NCBI RefSeq assembly: GCF_000016285.1
Contig: NC_011988.1
Location: 1,171,501 to 1,235,500 of the forward strand
Source of the DNA: Allorhizobium ampelinum S4
Lineage (GTDB): Bacteria > Pseudomonadota > Alphaproteobacteria > Rhizobiales > Rhizobiaceae
DNA length: 64,000 bases
Reading direction: 5' to 3'
Every line of letters begins with the position of its first letter. The first letter of the stretch is position 1. Positions 1 to 7,334 of the stretch are shown in pieces. The position numbers and the translations under genes are program-made. The notes under the pieces are model-generated. The model ran no database searches. It saw only the letters and a list, made by a program, of their open reading frames with translations, and was not told the DNA's origin.

Positions 1-125
1 GCCGTCTGCGGAAGGGCGGCTTCCAATGCTTCAAGCTGCTTGCGGTCGATCACGGTTATGTCGTCCACTGGAGACGCACCCATGTCTTCCTTCAACTTGG
101 CGATGATTTCACTTGTGATGGTCAT
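1..125 (-). CDS. Partial early phage protein, unknown function
   Basis: The leftmost 125 bases encode the N-terminus of a leftward gene that continues beyond the window. It starts at the ATG at 125, behind a GGAGG ribosome binding site, and overlaps the stop of the HD gene by an ATGA junction. The visible 41 residues begin MTITSEIIAKLKEDMG. They are short, acidic and match no domain I recognise. The tight overlap places it in the leftward early operon. Confidence 0.6.
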   Translation of the reverse strand, partial: MTITSEIIAKLKEDMGASPVDDITVIDRKQLEALEAALPQT

Positions 126-865
126 TGGGGAACCTCCGCAGCATCGCCACACTGAAAGGTATCAACTTCGCCATCCGGCAGAACATCGCCGCTATCGAGG
201 TCCACGACAGGCGATCCTTCCAGACAGGCGGCGTGGCACGTTCCCATTTCAACATCGGTGGCGCAGATGTCTTCGGGCTTGAATGGGGTGGCGCAGATCG
301 GGCATTCGCGCGGGGCAAGTTGGTAAAAGCGCTCCAAGAATTCTTTCTCTGCCCGTTGCGGAAACCATCCGTGTATTTCCACGCCTATCGGGCGATACCG
401 CAGGCCCCAGGGTTCGGGTGGCTTACCCATGACTTGGCTCAGTTCGTCACCGAGGATGGCTTCATCGGCCCATCGCACGCTTTCGGGCGTCACCAGCGGC
501 AAGCCAAAGCGTAGGCAGATGGCCGTCATCAGGTTTGTTTCAAACGCCTTGTAGTTACTCAGATGGGGCTTTACCGGGCGGATGATGTCGGAAATATACG
601 CTTCCGCTGCATCGTGCAGCAGGCCCCAGAGGGCATCTTCACTGCGCACTTGATGGCTGATGAGTACGCAGTGTTCCGCCACGGAATAGAAGTGGTTGCA
701 ATGGCCGCCGTAGCGGCACGCCATGGATAGCGCATGGGCTATGTCTTCAATATGGATTTCTTCGGGCCGTGGATCGCATGGCCAGAACTTGCGACCGGAA
801 TAGGTCTGCATCCAATCGCCGTGACGACGATCCTCACCCTGCGCAATTACTTCCGTGCTTTCCAT
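122..865 (-). CDS. HD-domain phosphohydrolase (YfbR-like)
   Basis: This 247-residue protein carries the metal-binding signature of HD hydrolases: SVAEH near residues 61-65, LLHD at 82-85 and an acidic AILGDE segment near 136-141. The YfbR-like branch consists of 5'-deoxynucleotidases, so a role in tuning nucleotide pools during phage replication is plausible (inference). The C-terminus adds a Cys/His cluster (CPIC, then C, C, H, C between residues 188 and 214) that could bind zinc, which is unusual for the family. I chose the ATG at 865 because the homologous region begins there; an upstream extension is low-complexity Arg/His sequence. It overlaps its upstream neighbour by 19 bases. Confidence 0.75.
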   Translation of the reverse strand: MESTEVIAQGEDRRHGDWMQTYSGRKFWPCDPRPEEIHIEDIAHALSMACRYGGHCNHFYSVAEHCVLISHQVRSEDALWGLLHDAAEAYISDIIRPVKPHLSNYKAFETNLMTAICLRFGLPLVTPESVRWADEAILGDELSQVMGKPPEPWGLRYRPIGVEIHGWFPQRAEKEFLERFYQLAPRECPICATPFKPEDICATDVEMGTCHAACLEGSPVVDLDSGDVLPDGEVDTFQCGDAAEVPQ

Positions 866-1392
866 GTCTCGAAATCCTTTTTCATGCGCTGCCAGCGGGA
901 TGCGGCGGCGGGGTCTGTGTTGAGTTCGGCCCGCGACTTGATTTGCAGCATGGTGCGGACGCGGGTTTTGATGCGGTCGGCGTCGGCGGATGGGTCCATG
1001 CCGTGCTGGTCGATCAGCCAGAGGCGGAAATTGTTGTGCTGGGTGGCCATGGCGCATTCTGCGGCGTAGTTGGGTGGTTCCCTGCCTGCGGCCTTGCGCT
1101 CCAGGTTCCTGATTTCCATGTTCTGGGCGTGGATGCGCGCAATGGCGGCATCCAGCATTGACAGCAGGAAGCTTATCCATGCGCGGCCCTTGATCAGCAT
1201 CTGTTCATCGTCAAAGCTGATGCCTGGGCGAAGGGTGGCGATATCCTGCACGGTAGATGATCCGGCCTCGCGCACGCTCAAGACCGGCGCACGGCTGGCG
1301 GGGTCGAGGCCCCGCAGCCATTCGGTCGATGCAAGGGCATCGACGCGGCGGATTTCTTCGAGTTGCTTTGCGCGGGCCTCACGGTCAGTCAT
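847..1392 (-). CDS. Hypothetical phage protein (181 aa)
   Basis: I do not recognise a family. The protein is mostly helical and charged, with a MTDREARAKQLEEIRRVDA start. A start at 1392 gives an ATGACTGA overlap with the end of dnaN, the usual coupling in this operon, and is preferred over a start nine codons upstream. The central part has a hydrophobic segment (ISFLLSMLDAAIARI) too short and too charged to be a clear membrane helix. It lies between the sliding clamp and the HD hydrolase, so a DNA metabolism role is possible but not shown. Confidence 0.6.
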   Translation of the reverse strand: MTDREARAKQLEEIRRVDALASTEWLRGLDPASRAPVLSVREAGSSTVQDIATLRPGISFDDEQMLIKGRAWISFLLSMLDAAIARIHAQNMEIRNLERKAAGREPPNYAAECAMATQHNNFRLWLIDQHGMDPSADADRIKTRVRTMLQIKSRAELNTDPAAASRWQRMKKDFETWKARK

Positions 1393-2521
1393 GTGGCAAG
1401 ACCCGTGGATAGACGACATAGAGTTCGTCCGTGCCGACAGTTGGCGTCAAAAGGCCTGGGCTTGATTCTGTCAGCAGGTTGATCGCTACATCAGTCGTCT
1501 TAATGCTGGATAGGGCATCTTTCAGATAGTCGCCATTAAAGCCGATTCTGATTTGCGGGCCATTATATTCAGCTGCGATTTCCTCCACGGCTTCTTCGCC
1601 GTCAGTCGCGGCCATGGACACCTGCAACATGCCATTTGACCCGACAAGCTTGATCGTGTCGCGCTTATCATCTTTCTTGACGAGGCAGACGCGATGCACT
1701 GCATTGATAAGATGCTTGGCATCAACGATGATACGGCTGGTATTGTCCTTAGGAATTGCAACGTCATAGTCTGGGTAGACGGCATCGATCAGTTTTGATG
1801 TGAGGCGTACGTCATGACAGCAGATCTGTATCATTTCGTCAGAGATTTTGACTTGGGCAGACGCCTTGGTCTCGCCAAACAGTCTTCTGATTGCATCAAT
1901 AGCTTTGATGGGGATGATTGCGCCGGGGAAGGTTGTGCCAGCCTCACACGGAAAACGCACAACTGCGAGATTGTGCCCATCGGCAGCAACTACGGCGATT
2001 TTGTTTTCGCCTTCTTCCGGGTGGATGAAAATCCCCGACAGATAGGCTCTGTCCTTATGGTCAAACAGGGCATATTTGACACGGGCGATGGCGGAAATCA
2101 GCGAGGGCATATCGACCGCCACCGACTTGCCGGACGCCAGCGATGCAATCGTCGGGAATTGATCGGCGTGGAGTGTGGCCAGCAGGAACCGAGAGCGGCC
2201 CGACTTTACGCGGACCTGACCGCGTAGATCATCAAAGGAAAACTCGATTTCCGCCACTTCGGAAAAGCTTTTAACGATATCGAGCAGCGCCTTGCCAGAC
2301 AATGTGAGTGGATTGCCTGATGCGCTTTCCAGCAGATCGCAGGATGTTTCAACCTCCACTGTCATGTTGGTGCCTGACAAGCGAAGGCGCTCTGCATTTG
2401 GGGAAAGCAGGACGTTTTGAAGGATCGGGATATTCGAGCGCGGATCGACCGCCTCGAATACTGCATTGAGGGCAGGCAGGATCTGCGAGCGATGGACGCG
2501 AAACAGGAAGGTATCAGCCAT
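1385..2521 (-). CDS. dnaN: DNA polymerase III beta sliding clamp, phage copy
   Basis: The 378-residue product has the length and three-fold domain build of bacterial DnaN. The N-terminus reads FRVHRSQILPALNAVFEAVDPRSNIPIL, typical of clamp domain I, followed by SGTNMTVEVET. The third domain keeps VYPDYD, and the end is YVVYPRVLPHD where host clamps have a conserved YVxMPMR tail. A clamp encloses DNA and tethers polymerase. A phage-borne copy could replace or out-compete the host clamp, or be specialised for phage polymerase or repair partners (inference). The ATG at 2521 is chosen because the family N-terminus starts there and gives an eight-base overlap with the gene upstream. Confidence 0.88.
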   Translation of the reverse strand: MADTFLFRVHRSQILPALNAVFEAVDPRSNIPILQNVLLSPNAERLRLSGTNMTVEVETSCDLLESASGNPLTLSGKALLDIVKSFSEVAEIEFSFDDLRGQVRVKSGRSRFLLATLHADQFPTIASLASGKSVAVDMPSLISAIARVKYALFDHKDRAYLSGIFIHPEEGENKIAVVAADGHNLAVVRFPCEAGTTFPGAIIPIKAIDAIRRLFGETKASAQVKISDEMIQICCHDVRLTSKLIDAVYPDYDVAIPKDNTSRIIVDAKHLINAVHRVCLVKKDDKRDTIKLVGSNGMLQVSMAATDGEEAVEEIAAEYNGPQIRIGFNGDYLKDALSSIKTTDVAINLLTESSPGLLTPTVGTDELYVVYPRVLPHD

Positions 2522-2720
2522 GAGGGGGGGCTTCCTTCGCGTAAGCCTCGGCAATGCGGAGTTCTGCTTCTGGCAGAAGCATGTCTGCGTCGGGGAGCAG
2601 GTCGTAAAACTCTCGCAGGATATCCAACTTGTCTTCTCCGAGAGCAATCATTCTGTAAACGCGCCGGACATCTGCACGGCGGCGAGCTGCAAGAGCTTCG
2701 TCTGGGTGAATTTTTGCCAT
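2514..2720 (-). CDS. Small hypothetical protein (68 aa)
   Basis: This small acidic helical protein starts MAKIHPDEALAARRRADVRR at the ATG at 2720. It ends inside the start of the sliding clamp gene, so the two are probably translationally coupled. No domain is recognised. A much longer reading frame runs upstream in the same phase, but that part is Pro/Ser-rich and is the shadow of the neighbouring gene. Confidence 0.55.
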   Translation of the reverse strand: MAKIHPDEALAARRRADVRRVYRMIALGEDKLDILREFYDLLPDADMLLPEAELRIAEAYAKEAPPHG

Positions 2721-2721
2721 T

Positions 2722-3087
2722 TCAAACTCCTTTGGCTTGCCGTCCGCCGCGCACGCTTTCGCGGTAGGCGATCTGCATGGTGATGGCGGGCAGGGTGGCA
2801 ATCGTGCCGGTGATGGTTTTGACGCGGTGGGTGCGGATGAAGGGGAATTGCTCTTCCAGCACGCTTTTGCCTGTCGGCTTGGGTGCGGGCTGGGCGGGGT
2901 CGAGTGAGGGGATATTCCAGCCGCCTTGGCGGTCGCTTTGGCAGCCTGCGGCATTCATCCATTTGCGGGCGCTGTGCTTGCCGCAACCGCAATGGGCGGC
3001 GATATCAGCCGTGGTCATTCTGGCGGCGGCCATGGTGCGCAGCTCGGCGTCTGTCGGGCGGTTGGCGTAGGCTGCATGGTGGGTCAT
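2722..3087 (-). CDS. Putative helix-turn-helix protein (121 aa)
   Basis: Residues about 13-42 (PTDAELRTMAAARMTTADIA, then CGCGKHSARKWMNAAG) look like a homeodomain-like helix-turn-helix as in resolvase or transposase DNA-binding segments. The rest is a basic, proline-rich tail. It may be a DNA-binding accessory protein (inference). The ATG at 3087 gives a four-base overlap with the preceding gene. Confidence 0.55.
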   Translation of the reverse strand: MTHHAAYANRPTDAELRTMAAARMTTADIAAHCGCGKHSARKWMNAAGCQSDRQGGWNIPSLDPAQPAPKPTGKSVLEEQFPFIRTHRVKTITGTIATLPAITMQIAYRESVRGGRQAKGV

Positions 3088-3245
3088 TGCGCATGCTCCC
3101 TCAGGGTTTTGCATTTGGTGATCAGCAGGCCGGGGACGTGGCCGGACTTGCGGGCCTCGGCGGCGCTGGTGGCCTCGATATCCGCCGTGGTGCCATCCGA
3201 GTAATGGAGGCGGAAGAGTGTGGTGGGCTGGGCTGGTTTAGCCAT
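3084..3245 (-). CDS. Very small hypothetical protein (53 aa)
   Basis: Reading the minus strand from the ATG at 3245 gives a 53-residue frame starting MAKPAQPTTLFRLHYSDG and ending KTLREHAQ. It overlaps the gene before it by eight bases and the gene after it by four. This is exactly the packing seen through the rest of the operon and is the main argument that it is real. A central ATSAAEARKSG segment suggests a short beta-alpha fold. Function unknown. Confidence 0.55.
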   Translation of the reverse strand: MAKPAQPTTLFRLHYSDGTTADIEATSAAEARKSGHVPGLLITKCKTLREHAQ

Positions 3246-3561
3246 CAGCTTGCCTCCGGGCTTGCAGCCACGTGCGGATGGCGTGGCTCAAGGCGTGGTC
3301 GGTGTGCAGGTTGCCTCGCAGGTTGATGATGTGCAGCGCGGCATGGCAGGCCCAGGCCAGCGCCCGGCCATTGATGATGCCGCCGTTTTGGGAAAGCCTT
3401 GCGCCGTGGCGGACGTTTTCGGCTTCGATGTCAAATTCGTGGGACAGGCTGGCGATGGAAATCTCAGCGTTGAATAGGTTGGTCGAAGTGTCGTTATCTA
3501 CGACCAAGGGTGGGCGGCGGCGCGGGAAAGGGAGGATGGTGGCGGTGGATTGGGTGGTCAT
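3238..3561 (-). CDS. Hypothetical phage protein (107 aa)
   Basis: The protein has a disordered, basic N-terminus (STATILPFPRRRPPLV) and a helical C-terminal half with scattered His residues (ALAWACHAALHIINLRGNLH). I recognise no family. It shares overlapping ends with both neighbours and so belongs to the leftward early operon. Confidence 0.55.
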   Translation of the reverse strand: MTTQSTATILPFPRRRPPLVVDNDTSTNLFNAEISIASLSHEFDIEAENVRHGARLSQNGGIINGRALAWACHAALHIINLRGNLHTDHALSHAIRTWLQARRQADG

Positions 3562-3731
3562 GGCTGTCCATCCTGAGGGGTTGCTTCCAAGCCCATACGA
3601 AATAGACGCCTTATGGCTTCCCCGCGGGAGCGAATACGGTTTTCAAAAGACCAGTTGTCGATTGCCTTCAAATCGGACTCCGTCATCATCACTGAGATGC
3701 GGAGATCCTTCAGCTCTTTACGCTCGCTCAT
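3558..3731 (-). CDS. Ribbon-helix-helix type small protein (57 aa)
   Basis: The 57 residues from the ATG at 3731 fit an Arc/CopG-like ribbon-helix-helix: a beta strand (KDLRISVMMTESDLKAID), a first helix, and a second helix with RSRGEAIRRLFRMGLEA, the classical end of such domains. These proteins dimerise and bind DNA operators. It could autoregulate the leftward operon or act as an antirepressor; neither is shown. It overlaps both neighbours by four bases. Confidence 0.65.
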   Translation of the reverse strand: MSERKELKDLRISVMMTESDLKAIDNWSFENRIRSRGEAIRRLFRMGLEATPQDGQP

Positions 3732-4048
3732 GGCTGGCCACCCATTGCCGCTGCAATGCGGGCATCCATGTGAGCTTGGAAGGCCGGGAACTGTTCGCCG
3801 ATCTCGTGCATGAAGCCAGCCCGCCACAACAGGATAAATTTGCGGGCTTCCGTGCCGCGCTCCAGTGAGGCGGCGAAGGATATGGCGGCGTCGGTGCGGA
3901 CACGGCGGAGGCGTTCGCGGTGGGATTTGGCTTTTTCACCGTCCAGACGCAAGGCGAGCGCGATGGTCGTGCCGCCGAAAATCACCATTGGCCAGTAGGG
4001 GAAAACCGGACGTGAGGCGTCCCAGATATCTTTGATGATGTCGATCAT
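3728..4048 (-). CDS. Hypothetical protein with one membrane segment (106 aa)
   Basis: After a short N-terminus there is one likely membrane helix (PYWPMVIFGGTTIALALRL, about residues 15-33). A charged region follows (GEKAKSHRERLRRVRTDAA) and then a helical tail ending AAAMGGQP. One-pass topology with a cytoplasmic tail is likely. In this position in temperate phages such proteins are sometimes involved in exclusion, but nothing here proves it. Confidence 0.5.
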   Translation of the reverse strand: MIDIIKDIWDASRPVFPYWPMVIFGGTTIALALRLDGEKAKSHRERLRRVRTDAAISFAASLERGTEARKFILLWRAGFMHEIGEQFPAFQAHMDARIAAAMGGQP

Positions 4049-4245
4049 CTGACAAGCTCCATATGCAGCAGGCGGAATTGCTGGCGCAGATCCTGCGGGA
4101 TGGTGGCGAAGCGCTCGACGGGGCTGGTGGGGCCGATGTCGGTGCAAGGGTCGATCTCGCGGGCAATGCGGGAAAGGATGATGCGCATGCGGTCATTTTC
4201 GGCGCGCAAGGGCTGCTCTTCCTGCGGGGTGGATGGTGTGATCAT
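4045..4245 (-). CDS. Small hypothetical protein (66 aa)
   Basis: The frame starts at the ATG at 4245 (MITPSTPQEEQPLRAENDRM) and is helical and charged, with no recognised domain. It overlaps the next gene by four bases. The upstream extension in phase is the shadow of the neighbouring gene. Confidence 0.5.
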   Translation of the reverse strand: MITPSTPQEEQPLRAENDRMRIILSRIAREIDPCTDIGPTSPVERFATIPQDLRQQFRLLHMELVR

Positions 4246-4252
4246 GTCCACC

Positions 4253-4411
4253 TCACAAGATCTTGACGATGATGGTGAACAGCGCGATGCCAAGCGCCAG
4301 GCCGTAGCAGATGCGCTTTGCATCGCGGTTTGCCGCCTCGGCATCGCTGGCCAGCATGGCCTGCACGTCGATGGGAATGCGGGTAATGGTGTGGTCAAGG
4401 GATTTGGGCAT
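4253..4411 (-). CDS. Small membrane-anchored protein (52 aa)
   Basis: The 52 residues from the ATG at 4411 begin MPKSLDHTITRIPID and end in a hydrophobic stretch (YGLALGIALFTIIVKIL), so this is probably a tail-anchored membrane peptide. A copy of the intergenic repeat lies just upstream of its start, with an AAAGG ribosome binding site between. Confidence 0.5.
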   Translation of the reverse strand: MPKSLDHTITRIPIDVQAMLASDAEAANRDAKRICYGLALGIALFTIIVKIL

Positions 4412-4427
4412 AATGGGTGCCTTTATT

Positions 4428-4482
4428 GATCCGTTCGGGAAACCGCAGGGGGTGGATCGGCTGCGGAAACCGGAGGGGATCA
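4428..4482 (-). repeat. Intergenic repeat, copy A
   Basis: This 55-base element matches a second copy at 5368-5419 except for a three-base insertion (ATC). It begins exactly at the stop codon of the ParB-like gene and ends 16 bases before the next start. Inside it CCGCAG and CTGCGG form a hairpin around a G-rich loop, and CGGTTTCC occurs twice on the minus strand. It may be a duplicated leader or protein-binding element. Confidence 0.8.
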
Positions 4483-5352
4483 CGCTGCTTCCATGGTCTT
4501 GGGGTGATGGGATGATCCAGCGGCCTTAAGCTCGGCTGCCAAATGCCTGAAAAACTCGGTGCGCAGCATTTCCATGCTGCTGACATTTGGCAGGCCGTCA
4601 CGCATACGTTTCTTGCGCTGCTGATCCATGGAGCTGATGGTGGCAAAAACATCAAAACTGTCGATTGCCGCGACGATATCGGGATGAGACAGGAACGGCG
4701 GAGCGCTGCAAAGCGCCTCAAGTATTGGGCGCAAGATGCCGGCTGCCCACAAATCCTGATTATCGTCAAAGCCATCGCATCGAACGAGGATGGAAAGCGC
4801 CTGGGTAAGCCGGTCGCCATATTTTCCGTACAAATCCTTGGCGCCGCCAACGAAATAGATGGTCTTTGGCGGCTTGCTGCCTTTGCTTCCGTTGCTGGTG
4901 GCAATCTTGCATCCGGCTGCCTCTATGGCGGCCTTGAGAGAAACCGCCGCCGGATTACCTGCGGCCAATTCAGCACGAAAAATATTGAAGCTGGTTATGG
5001 CGGTGACAGCACCATTGACCGCAGCAAATGCCTCTGCCTGTTCGGCGCGGTCCATAGGCACAATCTGGCACGGAACCTGATCAATCGCGCACAAAGCTGC
5101 CGCATGAACCCGGTGCTGCCCGTCGATTATTGCGAATTTTCCGCCCTCGACTGGCGCGCAAAATACCGGAGAAAAGCGCGACCACTTGAAATTGCTGGCA
5201 ATGCGCCGGATGGCTGTCCAGTTTTTGCGGTCAAGGTCGCGCTGATAAGCGTCATCAACCACCAGATCGGCAATGGGAACCCATTGCAGCATCGGCGCTG
5301 GTCCTGGCTCCGTTGATAGACTGTTGTCGGCATGCAAAGGGATTGGTCGCAT
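4480..5352 (-). CDS. ParB/Srx-like domain protein
   Basis: The 290-residue protein has a ParB-like N-terminal domain: LQWVPIADLVVDDAYQRDLD (residues 22-41) followed by the signature IIDGQHRVHAA at about 75-85. Phage members of this superfamily are usually called ParB-like nucleases, although the fold also includes CTPases and sulfiredoxins. A helical C-terminal half of about 150 residues is less conserved. The start at 5352 follows a GAGGAAA ribosome binding site. Copies of the same repeat flank the gene, one upstream of its start and one at its end. A role in DNA processing is inferred. Confidence 0.7.
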   Translation of the reverse strand: MRPIPLHADNSLSTEPGPAPMLQWVPIADLVVDDAYQRDLDRKNWTAIRRIASNFKWSRFSPVFCAPVEGGKFAIIDGQHRVHAAALCAIDQVPCQIVPMDRAEQAEAFAAVNGAVTAITSFNIFRAELAAGNPAAVSLKAAIEAAGCKIATSNGSKGSKPPKTIYFVGGAKDLYGKYGDRLTQALSILVRCDGFDDNQDLWAAGILRPILEALCSAPPFLSHPDIVAAIDSFDVFATISSMDQQRKKRMRDGLPNVSSMEMLRTEFFRHLAAELKAAGSSHHPKTMEAA

Positions 5353-5367
5353 TGGCGTTTCCTCAAA

Positions 5368-5419
5368 GATCCGTTCGGGAAACCGCAGGGGGTGGGGCTG
5401 CGGAAACCGGAGGGGATCA
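5368..5419 (-). repeat. Intergenic repeat, copy B
   Basis: This second copy of the element starts at the stop codon of the gene upstream (5417-5419) and ends 15 bases before the ParB-like start. It lacks the three-base ATC of copy A and has the same hairpin arms (CCGCAG/CTGCGG). Both copies occupy the same position relative to stop and start codons. Confidence 0.8.
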
Positions 5420-5683
5420 GGGCTTTGCTTGATTTTCAAAAGCGATGACATTCACCGCATCAACCAAAGCTGACTTGAAGCGATTGTAGGCGGCAGCCAG
5501 ATCGCGAAGGCCACCCTGATAGCGAGGATCAAATTGCACAGTCGGCATGAAGCCTTGCTTGGTGGATTGCCAAACCTGAAGAACCAAAGCGATCTGTTTC
5601 CAGAAGAGACCGGCGTTCTCGCTGCATCGCGCAGCTTTTTCCATCTGCGCGATCTGGGCATTGAGCGTTTTTGCCGGTTTCAT
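5417..5683 (-). CDS. First gene of the leftward early operon (88 aa, unknown)
   Basis: The protein from the ATG at 5683 starts MKPAKTLNAQIAQMEKAARC and is helical throughout, probably with a short coiled coil. No family is recognised. The start is fixed by an AGAGGA ribosome binding site; a TTG at 5767 has no usable spacing. It is the first gene after the leftward promoter at 5797-5825, with a leader of about 107 bases. Confidence 0.55.
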   Translation of the reverse strand: MKPAKTLNAQIAQMEKAARCSENAGLFWKQIALVLQVWQSTKQGFMPTVQFDPRYQGGLRDLAAAYNRFKSALVDAVNVIAFENQAKP

Positions 5684-5796
5684 TTCTTGATCCTCTTCTT
5701 CTGGTGACGCCGCCGGATGGTGGGGTTGTGGGGACAGGTGGCATCCGGCGGCGTCTGCTTTTGCCAACCTCTGGGGTAATTCGATTGGCTGGCTGC

Positions 5797-5825
5797 ACTA
5801 TGAAAAACTAATAGTTATTCGTCAA
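5797..5825 (-). promoter_or_regulatory. Leftward early promoter (pL-like) with operator in spacer
   Basis: On the minus strand TTGACG is followed after 17 bases by CATAGT, a near-consensus sigma-70 promoter. The spacer contains the 11-base palindrome AACTATTAGTT (5806-5816). The same palindrome sits at the same place in the cro promoter at 7898-7926. From the palindrome to just past the -10, the two promoters differ at a single base over about 22 positions. Repressor control of both is the natural reading. TATTAGAAA-like half sites at 5831-5849 may add weaker binding. Confidence 0.75.
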
Positions 5826-5958
5826 GCGAAAATATTAGAAAATAATAACTGCTACGAATTTGCCATATCGAGAAGGTTGGCGCAGACCAGCTGTCCGCTT
5901 TCCAGCGTGCGAAATTTATGCAAGCGTGGGCTGTGGTTGTTTACTGTGTGGGGGCGCA

Positions 5959-6576
5959 ATGATTAAGCGGATTATGATGATGGCAACGATACTTGCCGGT
6001 TGGGCGCTTTGGCCGATGTATGGGTACGCAAAAACGGGGGTAGATTGCGCAAAAGTTACGGACGCGGGGGAGCGTTTGTTGTGCTATGACGCCGTCTTTA
6101 AGTCCGAGACGGTCACCAAAAACAATAGTGCGTCCAACTGGGCGATTGTGATTGATAAGTCGAAGATCGATGATAGTCAGACCGTTGTTCTCGGCTCTGA
6201 TTCCGATGAAGAATTTGACGATAAATTTTCGCTCAAGAAGATCAACGCCACCCTTCTATTGAGGTGCTTCGAGGGGAAAACGTCGATTCTTATCGGCGCC
6301 GGTAATCATTTCCTTGCGGATATTCAGAGCTTTGGAAAAGTTACCATAAGGCTGGATAGTGGCGCACCGTTTACGCAGGGCTTCACATCGACAACCGATC
6401 ATAAATGGCTAGGTTTATTTGGCGGAACAGCTGTTCCGTTGATTAAGAAGATCATGGCGGCAAACGTCATTGTTCTTCGATTTACCCCATTTAACGGCGC
6501 GCCGATGGTTGCTACTTTCCAGGTGGCAGGTTTGCAAAATGACATTGCGCCTCTGCGCCAAGCTTGCCGCTGGTAG
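5959..6576 (+). CDS. TagO/VasI-like secreted protein (205 aa)
   Basis: The product has a signal peptide (MIKRIMMMATILAGWALWP to about residue 24) and then DCAKVTDAGERLLCYDAVF. This Cys-spaced motif resembles the start of the VasI/TagO family known from type VI secretion loci. The remainder is beta-rich and ends PLRQACRW. There is no type VI apparatus here, so the label marks similarity only. I start at the ATG at 5959, behind a GGGGGCGC stretch, because the signal peptide begins there. It sits between pL and the repressor gene, a usual place for lysogenic conversion genes, and just ahead of an XRE gene six bases downstream. Confidence 0.55.
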   Translation: MIKRIMMMATILAGWALWPMYGYAKTGVDCAKVTDAGERLLCYDAVFKSETVTKNNSASNWAIVIDKSKIDDSQTVVLGSDSDEEFDDKFSLKKINATLLLRCFEGKTSILIGAGNHFLADIQSFGKVTIRLDSGAPFTQGFTSTTDHKWLGLFGGTAVPLIKKIMAANVIVLRFTPFNGAPMVATFQVAGLQNDIAPLRQACRW

Positions 6577-6582
6577 GTCCAG

Positions 6583-6981
6583 ATGCACACCTATCTTTCG
6601 GAGTGGCGGCGGTTTCGGCGCCTTGGTCAAAAGCAGCTCGCGGCTAAAGCTGGTATTAGCCTGCAACATCTTTCGAATGTCGAGTTGGGCCGCAAGGCGT
6701 TCAACAGCGTGACATTGGAAAAGCTCGCGGATGCTCTGAGCTGCACAACGACTGAATTAGTCGCCGTTAATCCCGTCACCTACGGCGGCATGAAACTTTC
6801 CCGGATCGTCCGTGGAAATGATCCTGAACACCTTGAGGAAATTGCCGCTATTTTTTCCTCTCTGGCTCGCCTTGTGCGGACGCACCCGGAAAGAGTTCAA
6901 GAAGCCGTGAGGGTTGCTCAACAGCTTTCTGACCATAGTCACATGCGACGTAAAGGCGGCACGCAAGACAGCCAAGCGTGA
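6583..6981 (+). CDS. XRE-family transcriptional regulator (132 aa)
   Basis: Residues about 8-62 form an XRE/Cro-type helix-turn-helix (RLGQKQLAAKAGISLQHLSN, then ELGRKAFNSVTLEKLADALSC). A helical C-terminal part follows without a recognised effector domain. It follows the secreted-protein gene by six bases and is probably co-expressed with it. Its target may be this islet or the phage switch; the sequence does not decide. Confidence 0.75.
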   Translation: MHTYLSEWRRFRRLGQKQLAAKAGISLQHLSNVELGRKAFNSVTLEKLADALSCTTTELVAVNPVTYGGMKLSRIVRGNDPEHLEEIAAIFSSLARLVRTHPERVQEAVRVAQQLSDHSHMRRKGGTQDSQA

Positions 6982-7054
6982 TGACGTAGAGCTTACGCTC
7001 ATCAACACCCATGTCGGACATTGCTTTAATGATCTGATCGATCTGCTTTGCCAT
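6848..7054 (-). CDS. Possible small protein antisense to the XRE gene (68 aa)
   Basis: A minus-strand frame starts at the ATG at 7054 (MAKQIDQIIKAMSDMGVDER) behind an AAAGGGTGG ribosome binding site. It runs 134 bases into the 3' end of the XRE gene. The N-terminal half reads like a genuine helical protein, but the antisense half is weaker. It could be a real convergent gene or chance. Confidence 0.3.
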   Translation of the reverse strand: MAKQIDQIIKAMSDMGVDERKLYVITLGCLACRLYVACDYGQKAVEQPSRLLELFPGASAQGEPERKK

Positions 7055-7334
7055 GCGCCACCCTTTAAAAACCTATGACAATATAGGGGGTAACGGCTAA
7101 ATGAGGATCTACTCATAAATAAGAAAGATTCAGTCTGTCAGTTATAATTTTGAAACTTCTAATTTTCTGCGCGGGCTCTAAAACACGGGAATTGTGCGGT
7201 TTGACGGTGCGTTTTAGGTTTATCTTAAGTGATTGCCGCCGGGAATTGTTTAAAATGGAGTAAATATAAAGCTTGAAGCCGTCCTGAAATGGGGACTAGA
7301 AACTTGATGAATAAAGGGTTTCTAGGGGAGTTTT
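7055..7334. other. Non-coding stretch in the accessory islet
   Basis: No convincing gene is seen in these 280 bases, which are AT-rich relative to the flanks. A 12-base string, GCGGTTTGACGG (7196-7207), recurs identically at 37410-37421 near the right prophage end. A Shine-Dalgarno (AGGGGAG) for the next small gene ends the stretch. Confidence 0.5.

Noticed and set aside
5959..6576. Evidence of a type VI secretion system
   Set aside because: Only one TagO/VasI-like motif is seen. No sheath, baseplate, ClpV or Hcp genes are present, so it is a single accessory protein.
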